Origin: Saccharomonospora amisosensis
GTDB lineage: Bacteria; Actinomycetota; Actinomycetes; Mycobacteriales; Pseudonocardiaceae
Direction: 5' to 3'
NCBI RefSeq assembly: GCF_011761185.1
Contig: NZ_JAAOYM010000001.1
Coordinates: 2,170,001 to 2,234,000 of the forward strand
Length of the DNA stretch: 64,000 nucleotides
Part shown: piece after piece, positions 8,760 to 17,359 of the stretch
Layout: the number at the start of each line of letters is the position of its first letter
How positions within the stretch are numbered: position 1 is the first letter of the stretch
Made by a program: the position numbers and the translations under genes
Notes under the pieces: model-generated
What the model saw: the letters and a program-made list of their open reading frames with translations, nothing else
Databases searched by the model: none
Told to the model about the DNA's origin: nothing

Positions 8760-9814
8760 GGCGATCCGGGCCGAGCGGCAGCCCGCGTCCGGGGAAGAAG
8801 GCGAGGTGGCCCTCGGTGGCCGAGGCGGGATCGGCACAGCGGGCGAAGCAGGTGCAAACCGTGCGCGGTCCGGTGAGTGCCTCGCGGTTGGGCAGGGTGC
8901 TGGCCCACGAACACATCTTCGTGCTCAGCCCTGAGTTCCTGGTGAACTACCCCGAGCACGAGGGCTTCCGGGAGGCCGAGGACGTGCCCGAGGCCGTGCG
9001 TCGGCTGAACGAACTCGCCGCCGAGGGGATCGACACGATCGTCGATCCCACCGTCGTAGGTCTGGGCCGCGACATCCGGCGCATCCAGCGGGTCGCGGCC
9101 GAGGTGGACCTCAACATCGTGGTCGCGACCGGCCTCTACACCTACCGCGACCTGCCGCACTTCCTGCACCAGCGCGGGCCCGGCGGCCCCTTCGGCGATG
9201 CGGAGCCGCTGGTGGACATGTTCGTCGGCGACATCACCGACGGCATCGCGGGCACCGGGGTGAAGGCGGGCGTGCTCAAGTGCGTCACCGACAGGGCGGG
9301 CATCACCAGCGGGATAGCCAGGGTGTTGCGGGCGGTCGCCGAGGCACACCACCGCACAGGCACACCGATCATGACGCACACCCACGCGGGCAGCAGGCAG
9401 GGCCTCGCCCAGCAGAACACGTTCGAGGCCGAGGGGGTCGATCTCTCGCGCGTGCTGATCGGGCACTGCGGCGACACCACCGACCTGGACTACCTCATGG
9501 AACTCGCCGATCGGGGCTCGCTGCTGGGGATGGACCGGTTCGGCGTGGACGCCATCCTGCCGTTCGAGCGGCGGGTCGACACCGTGGTGCGGCTGTGCGA
9601 GCGCGGCTACGACGAGCACCTGGTGCTGTCCCACGACGCCGCCTGCTACATCGACTGGCTGCCGAGGGACCGGCTGCCCAGCGTGCTGCCGAACTGGCAC
9701 TACCTGCACATCACCAGGGACGTACTGCCCGCGTTGCGGCAGCGGGGCGTCACCGAGCGGCAGTTGGAGCGGATGCTGGTCGACAACCCACGCCGGTTTC
9801 TCGCGGGCGGTTGA
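8756..9814 (+). CDS. Phosphotriesterase-family metal-dependent hydrolase
   Basis: An amidohydrolase-superfamily protein of the phosphotriesterase/lactonase type. Metal ligands are visible in order: HEH early in the protein, a lysine in AGVLKCV that would be carboxylated, HTHAG, IGHCGDTTD and the final Asp in LSHDAACY. GTG 8756 overlaps the previous stop and gives 352 residues; an alternative GTG at 8852 would remove 32 low-complexity residues and begin right before the family's usual VQTVRGPV opening. I cannot decide between them. Family members act as lactonases, esterases or rarely phosphotriesterases. Operon context with two SDRs suggests a lactone or ester intermediate. Confidence 0.85.
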   Translation: MRRSGPSGSPRPGKKARWPSVAEAGSAQRAKQVQTVRGPVSASRLGRVLAHEHIFVLSPEFLVNYPEHEGFREAEDVPEAVRRLNELAAEGIDTIVDPTVVGLGRDIRRIQRVAAEVDLNIVVATGLYTYRDLPHFLHQRGPGGPFGDAEPLVDMFVGDITDGIAGTGVKAGVLKCVTDRAGITSGIARVLRAVAEAHHRTGTPIMTHTHAGSRQGLAQQNTFEAEGVDLSRVLIGHCGDTTDLDYLMELADRGSLLGMDRFGVDAILPFERRVDTVVRLCERGYDEHLVLSHDAACYIDWLPRDRLPSVLPNWHYLHITRDVLPALRQRGVTERQLERMLVDNPRRFLAGG

Positions 9815-9826
9815 GCCGCGCCGCGC

Positions 9827-10390
9827 TCAGCTGGGCGGTGGTAGTGGTAGCTGGTAGTTGATGCTGTCCTCGTCCGCCGTGCCCAGCGCGCCCGGCCACA
9901 GCCGGGCGATGCCGAGGTGTGCCGCGTCGTTACTGGGCAGCACGGCCGCGTCGAAGGTGCGGATACCGTGTGCGGTCGCGAGTTCGGCGAGCCGGGTGAC
10001 CAGCGCCCGCCCCACTCCCAGGTGCTGCCAGCGGTCCACCACCAGCACGGCCAGGTCCGCGCGGGCGGGGCTGCCCGCGCTCGCGTACTGGGCCAGGCCG
10101 ACCACTCGCGTGCCGACGACTGCCACGACGGCCTCCTGCTGCCGGTGGTCCAGTCTCGCCAGCTGGCGTAGCAGCGCGGCCGGAATCGCGGGCGTGCCGA
10201 CGAAGAACCGGTGGTGCAGCGAGGTGGCCGACAGCCGCGGCGACATCGCCTCTATCAGGGGCAGGTCGGTCGGCCGGAACCGGCGGACAACGGGCCACCG
10301 CCGTGCCCCGGCCGCAGCGGCGGAACCGGACAGAGCAAAAAAACGATCGATCGTGCTATTTAACGTGGACAGTTCGGCTCGCGGGATCAT
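9827..10390 (-). CDS. GNAT family N-acetyltransferase
   Basis: A 187-residue protein with a GNAT fold: acetyl-CoA binding motif A is VDRWQHLGVGRALV. ATG 10390 has AAAGG seven bases upstream. The gene lies 39 bases after the tetR gene (10430-11026, same strand), so the two probably form an operon. The first 20 or so codons are unusually AT-rich and contain the operator-like site at 10342-10358, so the N-terminal residues before ARRWPVVRRFRP may be an extension. Substrate unknown. Confidence 0.82.
   Translation of the reverse strand: MIPRAELSTLNSTIDRFFALSGSAAAAGARRWPVVRRFRPTDLPLIEAMSPRLSATSLHHRFFVGTPAIPAALLRQLARLDHRQQEAVVAVVGTRVVGLAQYASAGSPARADLAVLVVDRWQHLGVGRALVTRLAELATAHGIRTFDAAVLPSNDAAHLGIARLWPGALGTADEDSINYQLPLPPPS
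10342..10358. promoter_or_regulatory. Operator-like site inside the 5' end of the GNAT gene
   Basis: AACGATCGATCGTGCTA reads, on the minus strand, TAGCACGATCGATCGTT. It shares TAGCACGATCG with the site upstream of the tetR gene at 11037-11053. The surrounding AT-rich patch contrasts with the rest of the gene. It may be a second binding site of that TetR controlling the acetyltransferase. Confidence 0.5.
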
Positions 10391-10429
10391 GTGGCACCTT
10401 TCTCGTGGTGGGCCTGGGTGAAGGGCTGG

Positions 10430-11026
10430 TCAGCGGGGAGCGCGGAGGCTGTCGAGCAGGGTTTCGAACGCGCGCATTGCCCGCTGCCGCGCGGCCGGAT
10501 CGTCGAGCAGCCTGGCGGCGTGGATGTAGGCCAGCACGATGCCGTGCAGGTCCTGGGCGAACTGGTGGGGATCGACGTCGTCGCGGAAGTGCCCCTCGGC
10601 CACACCGGTACGGCACACCTGCGCGATCGTGTCCCTGAGGTCGCGTTCGTCGCTCACCAGCAGGTCACGCACCGGGCCAGGCTGGTCGTCGAACTCCGTG
10701 GCGGCGGTGGTGAACAGGCAGCCGCCGCTGAGCACGTCGCCGGAGCACCAACTCAACCAGTGCTCGAAGAACGCGCGGACCCGTGGCTCGCCTCGGGGGG
10801 TGGCCAGCGCGGGACGCACCACCACGTCGACGAACCGGTCGCGAGTGTGCCGCAGCACGTCCAGTTGCAGCGACTCCTTGGACCGAAAGTGCGCGAACAG
10901 CCCGCTCTTGGACAGTTCCGTCCTGGTGGCGAGGGTGCCGATGGTCAGGCCTTGCAGGCCGACCCTGCTGGCGATCTCGGCGGCCTCGTCGAGGATCGCC
11001 TGCTTCGTGCTCTCACCCTTGCCCAC
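10430..11026 (-). CDS. TetR family transcriptional regulator
   Basis: The 198-residue protein has the TetR helix-turn-helix (IGTLATRTELSKSGLF, AHFRSKESLQ) and a C-terminal domain with the GGCLFTTAA segment common in the TetR_C_6-like group. It is divergent from cutA and upstream of the GNAT gene on the same strand. A matching pair of sites (11037-11053 before its own start and 10342-10358 in the GNAT gene) suggests it regulates itself and the acetyltransferase. Ligand unknown. Confidence 0.9.
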   Translation of the reverse strand: MGKGESTKQAILDEAAEIASRVGLQGLTIGTLATRTELSKSGLFAHFRSKESLQLDVLRHTRDRFVDVVVRPALATPRGEPRVRAFFEHWLSWCSGDVLSGGCLFTTAATEFDDQPGPVRDLLVSDERDLRDTIAQVCRTGVAEGHFRDDVDPHQFAQDLHGIVLAYIHAARLLDDPAARQRAMRAFETLLDSLRAPR

Positions 11027-11036
11027 CCCACATGTT

Positions 11037-11053
11037 TAGCACGATCGTTCGGT
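11037..11053. promoter_or_regulatory. Putative operator upstream of tetR (11026)
   Basis: TAGCACGATCGTTCGGT, with a self-complementary ACGATCGT core, lies 11 bases upstream of the tetR start. The first 11 bases are identical to the site inside the GNAT gene (opposite orientation). Confidence 0.5.
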
Positions 11054-11132
11054 CCTGCCAACCCGGCGTGCGGCGCAGAGCTGCGCCCGTGGCGACCACT
11101 GCTCTTGACTACCGTTGACTACCCTTGCCCGC

Positions 11133-11456
11133 ATGGCTTCCGAGCACGTCATCGTCGCTACCACCACCGACTCCGAGGAGCGCGCACACGCGCTCGCCGC
11201 GAGCGTCGTCGAGGCGAAACTCGGCGCGTGCGCGCAGATCGTCGGCCCGATCACCAGCGTTTATCGCTGGCAGGGCGCCGTGGAGACCGACAGGGAGTGG
11301 CGGGTCGAGGTCAAGTCGGCCGCCGACCGCGCCGAGGCACTGGTGCGTCACCTCACCGAGCACCACACCTACGACGTGCCCGAGGTGATCGTCACCCCGA
11401 TCACCTCGGGCCACGCCGACTACCTTTCCTGGCTGGTTACCGAGACCCGGTCCTGA
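11133..11456 (+). CDS. cutA: CutA divalent-cation tolerance protein
   Basis: The 107-residue protein is full length for CutA, a small trimeric ferredoxin-like protein. Family landmarks: VIVATTTDSEERAHALA at the start, KLGACAQIVGPITSVYRWQG in the centre and the C-terminal YDVPEVIVTPITSG...YLSWL. The role in bacteria is poorly defined (metal tolerance in E. coli). ATG 11133 is preceded seven bases upstream by a TACCCT -10-like hexamer (11120-11125) and no Shine-Dalgarno, so it is probably leaderless. It converges with the acyl-CoA dehydrogenase operon that ends at 11464. Confidence 0.93.
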   Translation: MASEHVIVATTTDSEERAHALAASVVEAKLGACAQIVGPITSVYRWQGAVETDREWRVEVKSAADRAEALVRHLTEHHTYDVPEVIVTPITSGHADYLSWLVTETRS

Positions 11457-11463
11457 GCCGTGC

Positions 11464-12589
11464 TCAGCCGGGCAGGTCGACGAGCCCGGCCAGGGTGGCG
11501 CGGTGCCGTCCCGGCGCGCCGAGGGTGATCTCGTCGGCCTTGGCGCGCTTGAGGTAGAGGTGCGCAGGGTGCTCCCAGGTCATCCCGATGCCGCCGTGCA
11601 ACTGGACGCACTCCTCCGCCGCGTGCACGGCGACGCCCGCGCAGTACGACTGCGCGACCGCCACGGCCACACCCGAATCCTCGCCGCCGGTGGCCAGCAC
11701 GTCGGCGGCGTAGCGGGCCGCGGCCCGCGCGGCCACCAGTTCCAGCCACAGGTCGGCGATGCGGTGCTTGAGCGCCTGGAAGGACCCGACAGGGCGGCCG
11801 AACTGGTAGCGGCCCTTCAGGTAGCTCACCGTCTCATCGAGGCACCACTGCGCCACCCCGAGTTGCTCGGAGGCCAGCAGGCCCGCGCCGACGAGCAGCC
11901 CGTGCTCCAGTGCGGACACCGCCAGTTCGGGTCCGGCCAGCAACCGGCCGGGAGCCTGGCGCAGCGTCACGTCCGCGACCCGGCGGGTCAGGTCCAGCGG
12001 CACCACGTCAGCCACCTCCACTCCGGCGGCCGAAGTGTCCACTTCGTACAGGCCTGGTCCGTCGTCGCCGGTGGCGGGCACCACGAGCACGTCGGCCACC
12101 GCCGCGTCGGCCACGGTGGCGACCACGCCGTCGAGTGAGCCGTCGGGCGCTCACCCGCACCGAGGACGGGAACGCCGAGCCCGCCGCCGAGGACATCGGC
12201 ACGACGAGCGCGGCGGTCGCCTCGCCGCCGGCGAGCCTGCGCAGCAACGCGGCCACCGGCTCGGTCGAGGTGTCGGCGCGCAGCAGCACGGACGTCGCCA
12301 GTACGGCGCTACCGAGGAACGGCACCGGCGCGACGGCCCTTCCCAGCTCCTCGAGCACCAGCGCGGTTTCCCGGGTGGAAGCGCCCTGCCCGCCCAGCGA
12401 CTCGGGCACGTGCAGCCCGGCGAGGCCGAGCTCGGCGCTGAGCGTGCGCCACAGCGCGGGATCGTACGGCTGTTCGCCCTCCACCCGCGCCAGCAGCGCC
12501 GAGGGCTCACACCGGTCGGCGAGCAGGTCCCGCACGCTGGCGCGCAGGTCGGTCTCCACATCGGAGTACAGCAGGTTCGGCGTGCTCAT
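11464..12589 (-). pseudogene. Acyl-CoA dehydrogenase interrupted by a +1 frameshift
   Basis: The N-terminal part reads from ATG 12589 (MSTPNLLYSDVE, then acyl-CoA dehydrogenase helices) to about 12148; the C-terminal part continues in another frame from there to 11464 (GRYQFGRPVGSFQALKH, then QLHGGIGMTWEHPAHLY). Removing one C/G at the GGG run 12145-12147 restores a single frame of about 374 residues with no missing family segment. The break therefore is either a real recent frameshift or a one-base sequence error in a homopolymer. The ATG overlaps the stop of the upstream dehydrogenase gene (ATGA). It would be the last gene of the kinase/dehydrogenase operon. Such paired dehydrogenases often form alpha2beta2 enzymes in actinobacteria. 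Confidence 0.8.
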
Positions 12590-13779
12590 CGCGGCAGGTC
12601 CTTCCACGGTACGTCCTTGTCGACACGCGGCTCCGACGGCAACCCCAGCACGCGCTCGGCGATGATGTTGCGCAGGATCTCTGAGGTGCCGCCCTCGATC
12701 GAGTTGCCCTTCGCCCGCAGGTAGCGGTAACCGGCGTGCCTGCCGAGGAAGTCGACGAGTTCCGGCCTGCGCATGGTCCAGTCGTCGTAGCGCAGCCCTT
12801 CGTCGCCGAGCAACTCCAGCTCCAGCCCCGAAAGCGCCTGCGAAAGCCGGGCGAACGCCAGTTTCATGCCGGAGCCCTCCGGGCCGGGCGAGCCGGCGGC
12901 CAGCTGCTGGCGCAGCCTGGTACCAGCGAGCCGGAACGCCTCGGTCTCCACCCACAGCCGCAGCAGCCGGTCGTGCAGGTCGGGAGTGCGCGACTCGGGG
13001 CGTGCCCGCCAGGTGGAGGTGACCTTGCCGAGCATGCCGCCCTCGCGGGGCATCGCGTTGCCGCCGATGGCGACCCGCTCGTTCATCAGCGTGGTCTGCG
13101 CGACCTTCCAGCCCTCGCCGACCTCGCCGAGACGGTGGGAGTCAGGAATGCGCACGTCGCTGAGGAACACCTCGTTGAACTCGGCCTCACCGGTGATCTG
13201 CCGCAGTGGCCTGACCTCCACACCGGGGTGGGTCATGTCGCACACGAAGTACGTCATGCCCTGGTGCTTGGGCACGTCGGGGTCGGTGCGGGTCACCAGG
13301 ATCGCCCAGCGGGCGGTGTGCGCGGTGGAGGTCCATACCTTCTGGCCGTTGACCACCCACTCGTCGCCGTCCCTGACCGCCCTCGTCGCCAGCGCCGCCA
13401 GGTCCGAGCCCGCGCCGGGCTCGCTGAACAGCTGGCACCACACCTCCTCACCGGTCCACAACGGACGCAGAAAGCGTCGCTTCTGCTCCTCGGTGCCGAA
13501 CCGCAGGATGGTGGGCGCGGCCATGCCGAGGCCGATGCCGATCCGGCGCGGGTTGTTGTCCGGGGCGCCCGCGGCGGCCAGTTCGGCCTCCACCACGGAC
13601 TGCAGTTCCCTCGGCGCCCCCAGCCCGCCGAGTCCGGGCGGGAAGTGCACCCACGCGAGCCCGGCGTCGAACCGGGCGCGCAGGAACTCCATGCGGTCGG
13701 TGGTGGCCGGGTCGTGCTCCTCGAGCAGCGTCTTGAGGCGGTCGCGCAGTTCGGTCGCGTCGATGGCGGAGTCGGTCAT
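12586..13779 (-). CDS. Acyl-CoA dehydrogenase
   Basis: The 397-residue flavoprotein has the family core: QLFSEPGAGSDLAALATRA, WVVNGQKVWTSTAH and the C-terminal KGNSIEGGTSEILRNIIAERVLGLP. ATG 13779 overlaps the stop of the neighbouring dehydrogenase gene, and its own stop overlaps the start of the frameshifted one, so three dehydrogenase genes are translationally chained. Heteromeric pairs of this kind act on CoA thioesters of sterol side chains and other bulky acids in actinobacteria. The particular substrate is unknown. Confidence 0.92.
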   Translation of the reverse strand: MTDSAIDATELRDRLKTLLEEHDPATTDRMEFLRARFDAGLAWVHFPPGLGGLGAPRELQSVVEAELAAAGAPDNNPRRIGIGLGMAAPTILRFGTEEQKRRFLRPLWTGEEVWCQLFSEPGAGSDLAALATRAVRDGDEWVVNGQKVWTSTAHTARWAILVTRTDPDVPKHQGMTYFVCDMTHPGVEVRPLRQITGEAEFNEVFLSDVRIPDSHRLGEVGEGWKVAQTTLMNERVAIGGNAMPREGGMLGKVTSTWRARPESRTPDLHDRLLRLWVETEAFRLAGTRLRQQLAAGSPGPEGSGMKLAFARLSQALSGLELELLGDEGLRYDDWTMRRPELVDFLGRHAGYRYLRAKGNSIEGGTSEILRNIIAERVLGLPSEPRVDKDVPWKDLPR

Positions 13780-14987
13780 GACTGGTACCTCTTCAGTTCT
13801 CGCCGGGCCATCGAACGTTTGTGTACCTCGTCGGGGCCGTCGGCCAGCCGCAGCATCCGTGCCGAAGCCCACAGCCCTGCCAGCAGGAAGTCCTGGCTGA
13901 CGCCGGCGGCACCGTGGGTCTGGATGGCCTTGTCGATGATCCACTCCACCGATGCCGGAGTGGCGATCTTGATCGCCTGGATCTCGGTGTGCGCGCCCCG
14001 GTTGCCCACCTTGTCCATCAGCCAGGCCGTCTTGAGCACCAGCAGCCGCAACTGCTCGACCCGCACCCGCGACTCGGCGATCCACTCCCGGATCACGCCC
14101 TGCTCGGCGAGCGGCTTGCCGAAGGCCACCCTGGACACCGCACGCTCGCACATCAACTCGATGGCGCGCTCGGCCATCCCGATCAGCCGCATGCAGTGGT
14201 GGATGCGGCCGGGACCGAGCCTGGCCTGTGCGATGGCGAAGCCGGAGCCCTCCTCGTCGATCAGGTTCTCGGCGGGAACCCTCGCGTTGTCGAACACGAT
14301 CTCGGCGTGCCCACCGTGGTCGCCGTCGTCGAACCCGAAGACGTTCATGCCGCGTCTGATGTGGACACCCGGCGTCTCGCGGGGTACGAGGATCATGCTC
14401 TGCTGGCGGTGCGGCGGCGCGTCCGGGTCGGTCTTGCCCATCACGATGAGGACGCGGCAGTTGGGGTTCATCGCTCCGGTGATGAACCACTTGCGCCCGT
14501 TGATGACGTAGTCGTCGCCGTCCCGCTGGATGCGGGTGGCGATGTTGGTGGCGTCGGAGGAGGCGACCTCCGGCTCGGTCATGGCGAACGCGGAGCGGAT
14601 CTCGCCGTCCAGCAGCGGTCGCAGCCACTGCTGCTTTTGCTGCTCGTTGCCGAACTCGGCCAGCACTTCCATGTTGCCGGTGTCGGGCGCGGCGCAGTTG
14701 ATCGCGGCGGGAGCCAGTTGCGGGCTGCGCCCGGTGATCTCGGCCAGCGGGGCGTACTGCAGGTTGGTCAGCCCCGCGCCGAGTTCACCTGGCAGGAAGA
14801 AGTTCCACAGTCCGCGCTTGCGAGCCTCGGCTCTCAGCTCGGTGATGACCGGCGGTACCTGCCACGGGTTGGCCTTGTCGCGCGTCTGCTCGGCCAGCAC
14901 CGGCTCGGCGGGGTAGACGTGCTCGGCCATGAACGACTGCAGCCGCTGCCGGTGCTCCTCTGTCGTGGAGTCGAAGTCGAAATCCAT
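13776..14987 (-). CDS. Acyl-CoA dehydrogenase of the ACAD10/ACAD11-like group
   Basis: The 403-residue protein contains FAMTEPEVASSDATNI, YVINGRKWFITGAMNP and the C-terminal QTHGAAGVSQDFLLAGLWA, the pattern of the ACAD10/11 group (MTEP.VASSDA instead of the usual TEP.AGSD). It starts on the base where the upstream APH-type kinase stops. In ACAD10/11 an aminoglycoside-phosphotransferase-like kinase is fused to exactly this kind of dehydrogenase; the pair phosphorylates and eliminates the hydroxyl of 4-hydroxyacyl-CoA. The two adjacent genes here look like the unfused form, comparable to the kinase/dehydrogenase pair of the Pseudomonas levulinate (lva) pathway. Confidence 0.9.
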   Translation of the reverse strand: MDFDFDSTTEEHRQRLQSFMAEHVYPAEPVLAEQTRDKANPWQVPPVITELRAEARKRGLWNFFLPGELGAGLTNLQYAPLAEITGRSPQLAPAAINCAAPDTGNMEVLAEFGNEQQKQQWLRPLLDGEIRSAFAMTEPEVASSDATNIATRIQRDGDDYVINGRKWFITGAMNPNCRVLIVMGKTDPDAPPHRQQSMILVPRETPGVHIRRGMNVFGFDDGDHGGHAEIVFDNARVPAENLIDEEGSGFAIAQARLGPGRIHHCMRLIGMAERAIELMCERAVSRVAFGKPLAEQGVIREWIAESRVRVEQLRLLVLKTAWLMDKVGNRGAHTEIQAIKIATPASVEWIIDKAIQTHGAAGVSQDFLLAGLWASARMLRLADGPDEVHKRSMARRELKRYQS

Positions 14988-16009
14988 CAGTCCTCCTTCA
15001 AGGTGGCGTTGCCGTGCGCCACCAGCGGTGGCACGCCGTCGCCGATGGCCTCGAACCCCTCACCGACGGTCTTGCCCTGGCTGAACCGGTAGTAGATGCC
15101 CTCGAGGATCACGGCCAGCTTGAAGAAGGCGAACCCGACGTACCAGTTGAGAGCCGAGACGTCGCGGCCGCTGCGCTGGGTGTAGCGGGTGATGACCTCG
15201 TCGGCCGCCGGGTAGCCCGGGGCGGCGCTGACATTGCTGACGACGCCGACGTCCAGCGTGCTTAGTTCGGCGTAGGCGATGAGCAGTGCCAGGTCGGTGA
15301 GCGGGTCGCCGAGCGTGGACATCTCCCAGTCCAGCACGGCCTTGATCTCGTCGTCCGCACCCACCAGCACGTTGTCGAGCCGGTAGTCGCCGTGCACGAT
15401 GGTCGGGCTGCCGGAGTCCGGCAACCGGGCGGCGAGGCGCTCGTGCAGCGTGTCGATGCCGGGCAGGTCGCGGCTGCGGGAGGCGTCGAGCTGTTTCTTC
15501 CACCGCCGCAGCTGCCGCTCCAGGTACCCCTCCGGCCTGCCGAAGTCGGCGAGGCCCACCGAGGCGAAGTCCACGGCGTGCAGGTCGCCGAGCGTGTCGA
15601 TCAGTGCGTCGGCGATGTGGCGGGTGCGCCGCTCGCCGAGCACTGCCAGCTCCTCGGCCTTGCGGTAGGGCGTGCCCTCCACGAAATCCATCACGTAGAA
15701 CGGCGCCCCGATCACCGATTCGTCCGTGCACAGCAACCGGGTGGGCGGAACGGGCACCGCCGTGGGCCCCAGCGCGCTCAGCACCTTGTGCTCGCGGCCC
15801 ATGTCGTGTGCGGTCGGCAGCACGTGTCCCAGCGGCGGGCGGCGCACCACCCAGCGGCCGGTGCCGTCGCTGACCACGTAGGTCAGGTTGGACCGGCCGC
15901 CCTCCACCAGCTGGGCGCTCAGCGGTCCCGCCACGAGGCCGGGTAGTTCACTGTCGAGGTGGGCGCGAAGGCGTTCAAGATCGAGGCCCGGTGGGTCCTC
16001 GTTGCTCAT
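14987..16009 (-). CDS. APH-family kinase, probably acting on hydroxyacyl-CoA
   Basis: The 340-residue protein has an aminoglycoside-phosphotransferase/choline-kinase fold: the catalytic loop IVHGDYRLDN and the metal-binding VLDWEMSTLGDPLTDLA are plain, with an N-terminal nucleotide lobe (GGRSNLTYVV, WVVRRPP). This sequence style is that of the ACAD10/11 kinase domain rather than drug-resistance enzymes, and the gene is directly followed by an ACAD10/11-like dehydrogenase with a one-base stop/start overlap. The likely reaction is ATP-dependent phosphorylation of a 4-hydroxyacyl-CoA; this is inference from family and context. The 111 bases between it and the maoC gene upstream contain only GC-rich dyads. 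Confidence 0.87.
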   Translation of the reverse strand: MSNEDPPGLDLERLRAHLDSELPGLVAGPLSAQLVEGGRSNLTYVVSDGTGRWVVRRPPLGHVLPTAHDMGREHKVLSALGPTAVPVPPTRLLCTDESVIGAPFYVMDFVEGTPYRKAEELAVLGERRTRHIADALIDTLGDLHAVDFASVGLADFGRPEGYLERQLRRWKKQLDASRSRDLPGIDTLHERLAARLPDSGSPTIVHGDYRLDNVLVGADDEIKAVLDWEMSTLGDPLTDLALLIAYAELSTLDVGVVSNVSAAPGYPAADEVITRYTQRSGRDVSALNWYVGFAFFKLAVILEGIYYRFSQGKTVGEGFEAIGDGVPPLVAHGNATLKED

Positions 16010-16120
16010 CTGACCTCCTTGTCGATGGGCGGGGTGCGGGCGAGGCGACCGTGGTCGCCGCGATGTGCGGCCGCCCCCGCCCGTGCCGGTGACCGCGCTG
16101 TCGGGTACTGCCTGCCCGTG

Positions 16121-16582
16121 TCAGAGCACCAGCACGACGACCGTCTCGGCCACGCAGGCGGGCTTGGCCTCGCCCTCGATCTCGATGGTCCACCTGACCA
16201 CCGCCTGCTTGCCCTGCGAGGCATCGCTGACCGAGACCAGTTCGGCGCTGGCCCTGATCCGGGAGCCGACCTTCACCGGCTGCGGGAACCGCACCTTGTT
16301 GAGCCCGTAGTTGATACCCATGCGAAGGCCCTCGACGTGGTAGACGTCCTTGCCGAGCATGGGGATCAGCGACAGGGTCAGGTACCCGTGGGCGATCGGC
16401 GCGCCGAAGGGCCCCTTCGCGGCGCGCTCCGGATCGACGTGGATCCACTGGTGGTCACCCGTGGCGTCGGCGAAGGTGTCGACCTGCTGCTGGGTTACGG
16501 TGTGCCACTGGCTGGTGCCCAGTGACTCGCCGACCGCGGCCGCGAACTCGTCGAGCCCGGAGAACACCCTCGTCCGCGTCAT
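16121..16582 (-). CDS. MaoC-family (R)-hydratase
   Basis: A 153-residue hot-dog fold protein. The hydratase-2 motif is clear: DATGDHQWIHVDPERA followed by GPFGAPIAHGYLTLSL, with the catalytic Asp and His. It hydrates trans-2-enoyl-CoA or dehydrates 3-hydroxyacyl-CoA. Its ATG overlaps the stop of the FabG-like gene (ATGA), making a dehydrogenase/hydratase pair of the kind that shortens acyl-CoA after the kinase/ACAD step encoded downstream. Confidence 0.9.
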   Translation of the reverse strand: MTRTRVFSGLDEFAAAVGESLGTSQWHTVTQQQVDTFADATGDHQWIHVDPERAAKGPFGAPIAHGYLTLSLIPMLGKDVYHVEGLRMGINYGLNKVRFPQPVKVGSRIRASAELVSVSDASQGKQAVVRWTIEIEGEAKPACVAETVVVLVL

Positions 16583-17340
16583 GCCTTCGGCCCGCCGGCG
16601 ACGTAGATGACCTGACCGGACACGAACGACGCGTCTTCGCTGACCAGGAACGACACCACACCCGCGATGTCGGAGGGCTGGCCGACCCTGCGCACCGGGA
16701 TCTCCTGCGCCGCGGCCTTCTGGAACTCGTCGAAGGGCACCCCGACCCGCTCCGCGGTGGCGGCGGTCATGTCGGTGACGATGAAGCCGGGGGCGATGGC
16801 GTTCACGGTCACGCCGAACTTGCCCAGCTCGATGGCCAGCGTCTTGGTGAATCCCTGCAGGCCCGCCTTGGCCGTGGAGTAGTTGGCCTGGCCCCGGTTG
16901 CCCAGCGCGGACACGCTGGAGAGGTTGACGATGCGGCCCCAGCCCTGCTCGGTCATGTGCTGCTGCGTGGCCCGGCTCATCAGGAACGACCCGCGCAGGT
17001 GAACGTTCATGACCGAGTCCCAGTCACCCTCGCTCATCTTGAACAGCAGGTTGTCCCGCGTGATGCCGGCGTTGTTGACCAGCACCGTCGGTGCGCCGAG
17101 CTGCTCGGCGACCGCCTTGACCGCCGCGTCGACCTGCTCGGCGTCGCTGACGTCGAGACCGATGCCCACCGCGCGGCCGCCGTCGGCGGCGATCGCCTCC
17201 GCGCCTGCCTTGGCGCCCGCCTCGTCGAGGTCAAGCAGACCCACCGCGAAGCCGTCCGAGGCCAGCCGCCTGGCAATGGCCGCGCCGATGCCTCGGCCTG
17301 CCCCGGTGACGATCGCGACACGGGAAGGGGAGTCCGTCAC
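16579..17340 (-). CDS. 3-oxoacyl-ACP/CoA reductase (FabG-like SDR)
   Basis: A 253-residue classical SDR with TGAGRGIG, NNAGITRDNLLFKM, the catalytic VNLSSVSALGNRGQANYSTAK segment and a C-terminal SGQVIYVAGG; this is the canonical FabG/PhaB pattern. The start codon is GTG, with GAGGAGGT six bases upstream. It is the first gene of the maoC/kinase/acyl-CoA dehydrogenase operon, and a palindromic TetR operator sits 20 bases upstream of its start. Confidence 0.92.
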   Translation of the reverse strand: MTDSPSRVAIVTGAGRGIGAAIARRLASDGFAVGLLDLDEAGAKAGAEAIAADGGRAVGIGLDVSDAEQVDAAVKAVAEQLGAPTVLVNNAGITRDNLLFKMSEGDWDSVMNVHLRGSFLMSRATQQHMTEQGWGRIVNLSSVSALGNRGQANYSTAKAGLQGFTKTLAIELGKFGVTVNAIAPGFIVTDMTAATAERVGVPFDEFQKAAAQEIPVRRVGQPSDIAGVVSFLVSEDASFVSGQVIYVAGGPKA

Positions 17341-17359
17341 GTGATACCTCCTCGCCTAG

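Noticed and set aside
14987-16009. Aminoglycoside-resistance phosphotransferase
   Set aside because: The sequence style and the coupled dehydrogenase match the ACAD10/11 kinase domain, not drug-modifying enzymes.
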